Below, piece by piece: positions 1 to 5,183 of a DNA stretch of 5,183 bases. A program made the translations under genes and the position numbers. Position 1 is the first letter of the stretch. The number at the start of each line of letters is the position of its first letter. The stretch is from Anaerolineae bacterium (GTDB lineage: Bacteria; Chloroflexota; Anaerolineae; UBA1429), in the NCBI GenBank assembly GCA_007118555.1, contig SKRJ01000346.1, forward strand, positions 1-5,183, given 5' to 3'. The notes beneath the pieces are model-generated. The model searched no databases and had not been told where the DNA came from. It saw nothing but the letters and a program-made list of their open reading frames with translations.

Positions 1-762
1 ATCGAGGGCGGGGTCGTTGCGGTTCCTGTCATAGTCGGACAGCTTGTGCGCGACAAACTCGCCTAGCGACCGTCGCGCTGCTTGCTCGCCGCCACGGGCG
101 GTCACGCCTGGCTCGGGCTCGTCTGGGTCCATCCCCAGCGTCCGAAGCAGACCCGCGGTATCGGAGGCATCCAGTGTCATCAGGTCCAGCCCCGTGGCCG
201 CGTGCGACACCTCCGCGGGCGTCGCCAGGCGCAGGAACCGGTCGAGATGCTTGTGGAGCCGGGGCCGTATCGTGCGCGCTGCGTACTCTTCCTTGGCAGA
301 CGCCGTTTCGACTGGCACCACCACATTGGCCTCGACCTGGAGCAGGGCGCAGGGCAGCCGCTCGGCGATCCGACGGTACCAGGCCACCTGATGCCGCAGG
401 TAGCCCCGATCCACGACGACGCAGCAGGCGCTGCGCCCCAACGCAACAAAGAGCTCGTCCGGCGATGCCTGCCGTAGCACAAAGGCGATGCCTCGCTCTC
501 TCAAGCGCTGGGCCACCTCATCAAGCCCCTGCAGCATAAACCGGTAGTGACGAGGGCCGGCCCCCAGATACCGGCTCACCAGCCCAACGGCGACCACCAG
601 CGGCCGCCTCAGCTCGTTGGCCTGCTCGATCGCATAGGCCAGCGCGTCGTTGCCCTCGACCCGCTGGCTGGCCTGCATGCCATAGAGGACATAGTCACCG
701 ATCTCTATGCCACGGTCGTTGAGGCGTTTCACCCGTGCGGCGTCGACGTGCATCTCCCTCAT
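1..762 (-). CDS. Class II CPD photolyase, N-terminal 254 residues (C-terminus beyond window)
   Basis: Deoxyribodipyrimidine photolyase of class II, a flavoenzyme that uses light to split cyclobutane pyrimidine dimers in DNA. Translating the minus strand from 762 gives 254 codons, open to the left edge; the family usually has about 450-500 residues, so most of the helical FAD-binding domain is missing. Visible landmarks are the N-terminal signature DYVLYGMQASQR (23-34), RHYRFMLQGL (71-80), VVVDRGYLR (115-123), the strongly class II block VPVETASAKEEYAARTIRPR (149-168), and SDYDRNRNDP (242-251), which opens the FAD domain. The ATG at 760-762 overlaps the upstream kinase stop (ATGA), suggesting translational coupling, and no good Shine-Dalgarno stands at normal distance. 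A second in-frame ATG at 751-753 is possible but has its purine tract only one base away. Oddity: Gly at 28 and 37, where relatives I recall have Trp at the first position and often a bulky residue at the second. The family call is firm; activity cannot be judged without the C-terminal half. Confidence 0.93.
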   Translation of the reverse strand, partial: MREMHVDAARVKRLNDRGIEIGDYVLYGMQASQRVEGNDALAYAIEQANELRRPLVVAVGLVSRYLGAGPRHYRFMLQGLDEVAQRLRERGIAFVLRQASPDELFVALGRSACCVVVDRGYLRHQVAWYRRIAERLPCALLQVEANVVVPVETASAKEEYAARTIRPRLHKHLDRFLRLATPAEVSHAATGLDLMTLDASDTAGLLRTLGMDPDEPEPGVTARGGEQAARRSLGEFVAHKLSDYDRNRNDPALD

Positions 763-2216
763 CCCGGCTGTGCGCTGACAACGCGATCGTACGACACCCG
801 TTGCGATACCTCCGCCAGGCTTTTGTCGCCCACGCCGGCACAGGCCAAAAGCGCTGCGCCCAGCGCCGCCGCCTCGACGTGGGCCGCCACATGCAGGTCC
901 TGGCCAAAGCGCTGGGCGAGGATCTCGGCCAGCAGCGGGTTGCGGGTAATGGCATTGCCCGCACCGACGAGGGTATCTCGTTCGCCGACGGCGGGTCGCA
1001 TCTCCCGGTACAAGGCGTGCATTCCCTCAGCCAGACCTTCGAGAAGGGCGCGGGCAAAGTGGCCCGGCCGCATGTTCGTGGGCCCGATCCCCGAAAAGCT
1101 GGCCCGCAGGTTGGGATTGCTGCGCGTGCCGGTAAAGAGCGGCTCGCAGCGCAGGCCATCGCAGCCGGGGGGCACCTGCGCCGCCAGGGCGTTCATCTTC
1201 TCGTACAGCTCTGTGGAGGGATCGGCGCCCCACAAGGCAACGCCCACCTCCCGATAAAAGTCTCGCAGATAGGCATAGGCGCGCCCCCCATACAAGCCTG
1301 CACCCACCAGCAGATAGCCACCGCCAAAGAACGCCCGCGCCTCTATCTCGGGGAGACGCTGGAACGCGTCGACGCGGGCCGAGACCTGGCCCCCCGTACC
1401 CATATTGATGAGCAGGCAGGACGCGGGATCGCGCACCGATCCCAAAAAGCTGGCCTGATTGTCTCCCGCCGCGACGCAAACGGGCACCCTTCCGAGCCCG
1501 GTCCGCTCGGCGGCCTCTGGCGACAGTGGCGCGTGGGCCGAGCCCGCGGGACGCACCGGCACAAACAGCTCGCCGGGTAGCCCCAGCCGCTCGATGAGCT
1601 GCCAATCCCAATCGCTACGGACGATGTCGAACAACCCCGAGCTTCCGGCGTCGGTGGGATCGGTGCAGGGGGGCGTACGGGTCAGCAGCGTAAGCGCAGC
1701 ATCCGGAATCAGGCACGCATAGGTCGCCTGAGCCGGTAGCTCGCTACGTTGGCTCAACCAGTACAGGCTGACGCCCATGTATCCGGGGGCGGGTAGACAG
1801 CCCATGTTGGCAAAGGCGCCCTGACCGCCCGCCTGACGCAGCAGTGCGTCCAGGTAGGTCTCGTCGCCAGCCCCCGTTGGCTCCAGGATGCGCTGATCCT
1901 GCCAGGTGATGGCGGGCCCAAGGGGCTCCAGCTCTCGCGAAAAGAGCGCCAGGCCATGCTGTTGACCGGTCATGCCGATAGCGCGCACCCGACCGGCGTC
2001 GGGCAATCGCCACGCCAGTTGCTCGAGCACGTCCATCAGCAGGTGCTCCAACCGAGCCAGATCCAACTCGGCATAGAGCTGCCCCGACCGGCCCATACGC
2101 GTCGAGGCTGCGTCGTTAGCCGACGACACCTGCGCAATGACCCGTCCGGCCCGTGTGTCGAGAGCCAGGGCGCTCAGGCTGGTGGTTCCCACGTCCAGAC
2201 CGATATAGATGCTCAT
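759..2216 (-). CDS. FGGY-family carbohydrate kinase, sedoheptulokinase-like
   Basis: ATP-dependent cytosolic sugar kinase of 485 residues, a normal full length for the FGGY family. Motifs in order are the N-terminal phosphate-binding loop GLDVGTTS (6-13, Asp8), MTGQQHG (82-88), TWQDQR (104-109, Asp107, sugar binding), AAGDNQAS (249-256, with Asp252 the expected catalytic base), INMGTGGQ (270-277) and the C-terminal GAGNAITRNPLL (418-429). The TWQDxR, GDxQAS and FTGTRSNPNLRASF (361-374) stretches resemble sedoheptulokinase (SHPK/CARKL) more than xylulokinase, so the likely reaction is sedoheptulose to sedoheptulose 7-phosphate, feeding the pentose phosphate pathway. Xylulose or another ketose remains possible. 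The start at 2216 is chosen because AAGGA lies 7 bases upstream, the glycine-rich loop begins directly after it, and the longer in-frame starts at 2276 and 2243 lie upstream of, or at, the predicted transcription start. The stop overlaps the photolyase start by four bases. Family is certain; substrate is inferred from remembered homologues. Confidence 0.93.
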   Translation of the reverse strand: MSIYIGLDVGTTSLSALALDTRAGRVIAQVSSANDAASTRMGRSGQLYAELDLARLEHLLMDVLEQLAWRLPDAGRVRAIGMTGQQHGLALFSRELEPLGPAITWQDQRILEPTGAGDETYLDALLRQAGGQGAFANMGCLPAPGYMGVSLYWLSQRSELPAQATYACLIPDAALTLLTRTPPCTDPTDAGSSGLFDIVRSDWDWQLIERLGLPGELFVPVRPAGSAHAPLSPEAAERTGLGRVPVCVAAGDNQASFLGSVRDPASCLLINMGTGGQVSARVDAFQRLPEIEARAFFGGGYLLVGAGLYGGRAYAYLRDFYREVGVALWGADPSTELYEKMNALAAQVPPGCDGLRCEPLFTGTRSNPNLRASFSGIGPTNMRPGHFARALLEGLAEGMHALYREMRPAVGERDTLVGAGNAITRNPLLAEILAQRFGQDLHVAAHVEAAALGAALLACAGVGDKSLAEVSQRVSYDRVVSAQPG

Positions 2217-2223
2217 AAACCTG

Positions 2224-2228
2224 TCCTT
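2224..2228 (-). promoter_or_regulatory. Ribosome binding site of the sugar kinase
   Basis: AAGGA on the minus strand, 7 bases before the ATG at 2216. It decides between this start and the in-frame upstream starts at 2243 and 2276, neither of which fits the predicted transcript. Confidence 0.8.
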
Positions 2229-2247
2229 CGTGATTGTCTGCATGTCG

Positions 2248-2276
2248 AGTATAATCGTGCGCGCCATGGTAGGCAA
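2248..2276 (-). promoter_or_regulatory. Promoter of the kinase-photolyase unit
   Basis: On the minus strand a -35 element TTGCCT (2276-2271) and a -10 element TATACT (2253-2248) are separated by exactly 17 bp. The predicted transcription start is near 2241, giving a leader of about 25 bases that carries the ribosome binding site. The same two hexamers with the same spacing occur before the tRNA at 5095-5123. A short perfect inverted repeat, GGCA-A-TGCC (2272-2280), overlaps the -35 and could be an operator half-site or chance. Confidence 0.7.
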
Positions 2277-2306
2277 TGCCGTGGTTTGTCCGCCCGACAG
2301 AGCGCT

Positions 2307-2334
2307 TTGTCCCTATGCGCGCTTGGCATATAAT
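2307..2334 (+). promoter_or_regulatory. Promoter of the glycosyltransferase-methyltransferase unit
   Basis: A perfect -10 TATAAT (2329-2334) follows a -35-like TTGTCC (2307-2312) at 16 bp. The predicted start of transcription is near 2341, giving a leader of about 44 bases before the ATG at 2385. The -35 is only a partial match, so the strength of this promoter or its need for an activator is open. Confidence 0.65.
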
Positions 2335-2372
2335 TCGTGTGGGCAGCGTACCCCCTATACTTGGCGCTGCTG

Positions 2373-2378
2373 GGAAGG
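2373..2378 (+). promoter_or_regulatory. Ribosome binding site of the first glycosyltransferase
   Basis: GGAAGG, 6 bases before the ATG at 2385. It supports this start over the in-frame GTG at 2337, which lies upstream of the predicted transcription start. Confidence 0.75.
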
Positions 2379-2384
2379 CTGGAG

Positions 2385-3272
2385 ATGACAACCGACCCTG
2401 TCGATGTGAGCGTAGTGATCCCCGCCTACAACGAAGAAGAGGCGATCCTCCCCGTTCTGGATGACGTGAGCGCGGCTCTGGAGCCCCTCGATCTGACGTA
2501 CGAGATCGTCGTGGTGGACGACGGCTCCGCCGATCGCACCGCAGAGCTGTGCCAGAACCGTGAGAAGGTGCGTGCGGTCTCTCATGGGCGCAACCGTGGC
2601 ACGGGTGCCGCTCGCACCACGGGGGTGCGCGAGGCTCGTGGTGAGATCATCGTGATGATCGATGCCGATGGGACCTATCCGGCCGATGCCATTCCCAAGC
2701 TGCTGGAGGAGTTGGAGACGGCGGACCACGTTATCGGCGCGCGAATGCGAGAGGCCGGCACGGTGGCCTGGCTGCGGCGCCCCGCCAAGGACTTTATCCG
2801 GCGGTTGGCGTCTTACATGGTCGAGTACGATATCCCCGACTTGAACTCGGGGCTGCGGGCCATGAAACGCGAGCAGACGCTGCGGTTCATCCCCATCCTG
2901 CCCAATAGCCATTCCTGGGTGAGCACGATTACCATGGCGATGCTCAGTAGCGGCCATCGGGTGACGTGGACCCCGATCAGCTATCACGAACGCATCGGCC
3001 GCTCGACCTTTCACCCCATCCGCGACACATACAACTACCTGACGCTGGTCGTGCGCACGATCATGTACTATAACCCGCTGCGCATCTTTTTGCCGCTCAC
3101 GATTTTTCTGTTTCTTGTTGGCATAGTCAAATTCTTTACCGATTTCTTCCGTTTCGGCCTCACCTTTTATGTGCCGGCTTCCACGGTGATCATCATCCTG
3201 GCGAGCATTCAACTGGGAGCCATCGGTCTTCTGGCCGATCTGATTGTCAAGGCGGGACGGCTGAGAAACTGA
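2385..3272 (+). CDS. DPM1-like family 2 glycosyltransferase with C-terminal membrane anchor
   Basis: Inverting GT2 glycosyltransferase, 295 residues, of the dolichyl/polyprenyl-phosphate sugar transferase type. The GT-A catalytic domain occupies roughly residues 7-225: VVIPAYNEEE (10-19), nucleotide-binding VVVDDGSADRT (42-52), the metal-binding DADGTYPADAIP (93-104, with Asp93 and Asp95 forming the DxD) and the acceptor-side DLNSGLRAMKR (152-162). Two hydrophobic helices follow at about 233-250 and 265-284, which should tether it to the cytoplasmic membrane. Family knowledge points to transfer of a sugar from a nucleotide donor to a polyprenyl phosphate, or to a related membrane lipid; donor and acceptor cannot be read from sequence. 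It is first in its unit, with its own promoter and ribosome binding site, and the next gene follows after 39 bp. The codons for the membrane part are visibly richer in A and T, as expected for Phe/Ile/Leu-rich segments, and not a sign of transfer. Confidence 0.93.
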   Translation: MTTDPVDVSVVIPAYNEEEAILPVLDDVSAALEPLDLTYEIVVVDDGSADRTAELCQNREKVRAVSHGRNRGTGAARTTGVREARGEIIVMIDADGTYPADAIPKLLEELETADHVIGARMREAGTVAWLRRPAKDFIRRLASYMVEYDIPDLNSGLRAMKREQTLRFIPILPNSHSWVSTITMAMLSSGHRVTWTPISYHERIGRSTFHPIRDTYNYLTLVVRTIMYYNPLRIFLPLTIFLFLVGIVKFFTDFFRFGLTFYVPASTVIIILASIQLGAIGLLADLIVKAGRLRN

Positions 3273-3311
3273 TATTCCTTGCATACCAGACCTGAACCGG
3301 ACCAACACAGC

Positions 3312-4223
3312 ATGGTAGGGTGCCAGGGTCGCGTGTGGGCCGTGGTCCTCCATTATCGTCTCTGGCAAGAGACAGTAGAGTGTGTACGCTCTCTGTTCGA
3401 GTCGGGCTATCCGAACCTTTGCGTTCTCGTGGTCGACAACGGTTCGGCCGACGGCTCGGCCGTAGAGCTTGCCCGGCATCTCGATGATCGCGCCGAGCTC
3501 CTGCCGCTGCCAGAGAACCGGCTCTTTGGCGGCGGCATGAATGCAGGTCTTGTCCGGGCGCTGGAGCAGGGGGCCGATTGGCTCTTGATCCTGAACAACG
3601 ACACGCTCGTTGAACCAAACATGATCTCGCACCTCGTGGACACTGCGCAGTCGAGCCCCGACATCGGCGTTGTGGCGCCTCTCGTCTACTATGCCGATGC
3701 GCCGACAGAGCTATGGAATGCCGGCGGGCGCCGGCGTCGCTTTTGGCCTTTTGCCCATCAGTTGGGAAGCATGGATCAGGAGATACTAGGCCGGGACGAG
3801 CCTATCGCCGTCGACTATGTCACGGGGTGCGCCATGCTTGCGTCCCGGGCCGTTCTGGAAAGAGTGGGGCTCTTTGATCCGCGCTATCGCATGTACTATG
3901 AGGATGCGGATCTATGTGCACGGATCCGGCAGGAGGGTTACACGATATTCGTCGACCCTCGAGCCAGCATCTGGCATCTGGTAGGTCGCACATCCGCCAC
4001 AGAGCCCGTCCCCAATCGGTACCATCGGGTGCGCAACCGGTGGCGTTTCTATATGGCGTACAACCGAGGCGTCTCCAAAGCGTTGGCGGCGTTGTTGCTG
4101 CTGGGGCAAGAAGGGCTGCGTGGGATGGCCTGTGCCCTCAGTGGCAAACACGATCTGGCGCGGGCGCATTGGAGAGGCCTGTACGACTCGCTGCGTGATG
4201 GCGGGGCGTGCCATGACTGGTAG
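3312..4223 (+). CDS. WbbL/COG1216-type family 2 glycosyltransferase
   Basis: A soluble GT2 transferase of 303 residues, of the rhamnosyltransferase-like group that adds sugars to lipid-linked O-antigen or other surface glycans on the cytoplasmic face. Landmarks: RVWAVVLHY (7-15) as first strand, VVDNGSADGS (40-49), ENRLFGGGMNAG (68-79, the group's ENxGFGGGxNxG motif), LNNDT (94-98, replacing DxD), VTGCAMLASR (170-179) and the catalytic-base region YYEDADLCAR (195-204). There is no obvious membrane helix beyond a Leu/Ala-rich stretch near 257-265. The start is uncertain: the ATG at 3312 lies five codons before the domain but has only a weak Shine-Dalgarno; an in-frame TTG at 3279 and GTG at 3333 are alternatives. 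The gene lies 39 bp after the DPM1-like transferase with no promoter seen between, and its end overlaps the methyltransferase start by 11 bp, so it is the middle gene of an operon. Rhamnose as the sugar is only a family association. Confidence 0.92.
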   Translation: MVGCQGRVWAVVLHYRLWQETVECVRSLFESGYPNLCVLVVDNGSADGSAVELARHLDDRAELLPLPENRLFGGGMNAGLVRALEQGADWLLILNNDTLVEPNMISHLVDTAQSSPDIGVVAPLVYYADAPTELWNAGGRRRRFWPFAHQLGSMDQEILGRDEPIAVDYVTGCAMLASRAVLERVGLFDPRYRMYYEDADLCARIRQEGYTIFVDPRASIWHLVGRTSATEPVPNRYHRVRNRWRFYMAYNRGVSKALAALLLLGQEGLRGMACALSGKHDLARAHWRGLYDSLRDGGACHDW

Positions 4224-5070
4224 GGCTTTGTCGCATGTCGAACGAGTCTGCTGCGTATGCGGCTCTGGCGATAGCGATCTGCTGTACGAGATTCGTGACC
4301 CGGAGCGGCTTGCCGGGTATATGGACGGACGCGTGCAGCCCGTGTCATCTGGCGAACGGATCGTGCGCTGCCGGACATGCGGTCTCCAATATGTGAACCC
4401 CATCATCGTCTGGCCTGCCGGGAGTCGCGCCCATTCGCTCGCCTGTGATCTGGACTATTTTGCGAGCACCCGCCCCTCTCGCGCCATCGGCAACAGACAT
4501 CTCCTCCGGCTTGCGCAGGGGCTGCTGGGCCGGCGAGGGCGCTGGTTGGATGTGGGCGCCGGAGATGGGCTCCTGGCGAGCCAGGCGCAGGCCGCTGGCT
4601 GGGAGGCGGTTGCGATTGAGGTCGATGGCGAGCTGGTTCATGCGCTGGGGCTCGATCGGGTGCAACCGCCGGTGCAGGTTTGCCCGCTGGAGGATGCCGA
4701 CCTCACCCCGGCATCCTTTGACGTGATATCCCTTGTCAACGTGTTGGAGCACGTGGATGCCCCCGAAGAGATGGTCGCCACCTGTGCGCGGCTGCTGCGG
4801 GCGGGCGGGTTGCTGATCGTCCATGTGCCCAACGTGGGCAGCTTGGGAGCGCGGCGGCGTGGCCCCCGCTGGCGCCATTATGAGCCTCTGAGCCATTTCA
4901 CCTACTTTGACCGGCATACGTTGCCCCTCCTGCTGGAGCGCCATGGGCTCGAGCCCGCGGCAAGCTTTTCCCTGCCAGGGCATAACCGTGTCAAGCGGAT
5001 GGTGCTGGCGATCATGGATCGGCGGGGTCTGTACTGGCACGATGGTCTGGGCTATATTGCGCGCAAGTAG
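4213..5070 (+). CDS. Class I SAM-dependent methyltransferase with N-terminal CxxC...CxxC element
   Basis: A 285-residue methyltransferase of the Methyltransf_23 type often found in surface-polysaccharide clusters. An N-terminal region carries two Cys pairs, CVCG (Cys13 and Cys16, with Cys14 beside them) and CRTCG (Cys53 and Cys56) followed by LQYVNP, a likely zinc-binding unit. The Rossmann domain follows: motif I LDVGAGDG (112-119) for S-adenosylmethionine, an acidic residue ending the second strand at AIEVD (134-138), and the signature VNVLEHVDAPEEM (175-187), then VHVPNVGSLGARRRG (203-217) and a HFTYFDRHTLPLLLERHG stretch (228-245). The start at 4213 is preferred because GGGG lies six bases upstream and the Cys motif follows closely; an ATG at 4198 is the alternative, and an in-frame ATG at 4120 would bury 30 poorly conserved-looking residues in the upstream gene. 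Overlap with the glycosyltransferase argues for coupling. The acceptor, probably a sugar hydroxyl, carboxyl or lipid-linked glycan, is inferred from neighbours only. Confidence 0.9.
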   Translation: MTGRALSHVERVCCVCGSGDSDLLYEIRDPERLAGYMDGRVQPVSSGERIVRCRTCGLQYVNPIIVWPAGSRAHSLACDLDYFASTRPSRAIGNRHLLRLAQGLLGRRGRWLDVGAGDGLLASQAQAAGWEAVAIEVDGELVHALGLDRVQPPVQVCPLEDADLTPASFDVISLVNVLEHVDAPEEMVATCARLLRAGGLLIVHVPNVGSLGARRRGPRWRHYEPLSHFTYFDRHTLPLLLERHGLEPAASFSLPGHNRVKRMVLAIMDRRGLYWHDGLGYIARK

Positions 5071-5094
5071 GGTGCTGGGCAGGGCGGCTCGGAT

Positions 5095-5123
5095 TTGCCT
5101 ATTGCCGCCATTCAGACTATACT
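5095..5123 (+). promoter_or_regulatory. Promoter of the tRNA-Pro gene
   Basis: A -35 TTGCCT (5095-5100) and a -10 TATACT (5118-5123) are separated by 17 bp, and the -10 ends 11 bases before the tRNA 5' end. Transcription should therefore start near 5130 with a very short leader. The hexamers and spacing match the kinase promoter on the other strand. No clear hairpin terminator for the methyltransferase unit is seen in 5071-5094, so readthrough into the tRNA is possible. Confidence 0.7.
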
Positions 5124-5134
5124 GGTTGCGTTGT

Positions 5135-5183
5135 CGGGGCGTAGCGCAGTACGGAAGCGCGCACGGTTCGGGTCCGTGAGGTC
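5135..5183 (+). tRNA. tRNA-Pro (anticodon CGG), 5' part, cut by right edge
   Basis: The first 49 bases fold as a tRNA: acceptor strand CGGGGCG (5135-5141), linker TA, D-stem GCGC/GCGC (5144-5147 with 5157-5160) around a 9-base D-loop containing GG, base 26 G, anticodon stem CACGG/CCGTG (5162-5166 with 5174-5178, all paired) and loop TTCGGGT. The anticodon at 5169-5171 is CGG, reading CCG proline codons. The variable loop AGGTC reaches the edge; the T-arm and 3' acceptor strand lie outside. First base C is the usual bacterial tRNA-Pro identity feature. The predicted 3' acceptor half would begin with CGCCCCG, which can be tested in flanking sequence. Confidence 0.92.

Noticed and set aside
735..1580. 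Plus-strand open frame (281 codons) opposite the kinase.
   Set aside because: It lies wholly antisense to FGGY kinase motifs and has no domain of its own; similar plus-strand frames at 44-539 and 547-1257 are likewise shadows of the photolyase and kinase.
2217..2276. A 20-residue N-terminal extension of the kinase from the ATG at 2276 (or 2243).
   Set aside because: It would start within the predicted promoter, has no matching ribosome binding site, and the conserved FGGY N-terminus begins at 2216.
2355..3632. Long open frame on the minus strand (425 codons) antisense to both glycosyltransferases.
   Set aside because: It spans two genes with clear GT2 motifs and the gap between them, is rich in His, Arg and Gln as expected of an antisense shadow in GC-rich coding DNA, and shows no recognisable domain or ribosome binding site.
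3720..3735. GC-rich inverted repeat GCCGGC-GGGC-GCCGGC that could form a hairpin.
   Set aside because: It lies in the middle of a coding region, encodes the Gly/Arg-rich segment of the glycosyltransferase and lacks a T tract, so it is most likely composition and not a terminator.
4120..4212. A longer methyltransferase starting inside the preceding glycosyltransferase.
   Set aside because: It would overlap the upstream gene by more than 100 bp; the residues added look like an out-of-frame translation, and the ATG at 4213 has a purine tract at suitable distance.
1..5183. CRISPR arrays, insertion sequences, toxin-antitoxin or defence genes.
   Set aside because: No spaced direct repeats, transposase motifs or terminal inverted repeats were seen on reading both strands; all long coding stretches are explained by five ordinary enzyme families.

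Overview
This is a GC-rich, densely coded bacterial window holding two divergent transcription units and the start of a tRNA gene. The tRNA at the right edge is a Pro tRNA whose first base is C, as is usual in bacteria (archaeal and eukaryotic tRNA-Pro normally start with G). The promoters look like ordinary sigma-70-type elements. The photolyase and kinase subtypes would fit Chloroflexota or a similar environmental lineage, but this is a weak inference and no species is named.

Left unit, minus strand, reading leftward from about 2241: a complete FGGY carbohydrate kinase that most resembles bacterial sedoheptulokinases (759-2216), followed by a class II CPD photolyase (1-762). The photolyase is cut by the left edge before most of its FAD-binding domain. 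The kinase stop and photolyase start share an ATGA overlap, so the two are very probably co-transcribed and translationally coupled.

Right unit, plus strand, starting at about 2341: a DPM1-like family 2 glycosyltransferase with two C-terminal membrane helices (2385-3272), a soluble WbbL/COG1216-type family 2 glycosyltransferase (3312-4223), and a class I SAM-dependent methyltransferase with an N-terminal CxxC...CxxC element (4213-5070). Their spacing is 39 bp and then an 11-bp overlap. Together they look like part of a surface-glycan or glycolipid assembly operon: a membrane-anchored sugar transfer to a lipid carrier, sugar addition to a growing chain, and methylation of a sugar or other acceptor. 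The actual product cannot be read from the sequence.

The 168-bp divergent gap (2217-2384) holds both promoters. The kinase promoter has the same two hexamers and the same 17-bp spacing as the promoter in front of the tRNA. The 64-bp gap 5071-5134 holds the tRNA promoter and no clear terminator. Nothing here looks like a mobile element, CRISPR array or defence system. The points most worth a second look are the kinase-photolyase coupling, the Gly residues at two positions of the photolyase N-terminal signature, and the compact divergent promoter region.
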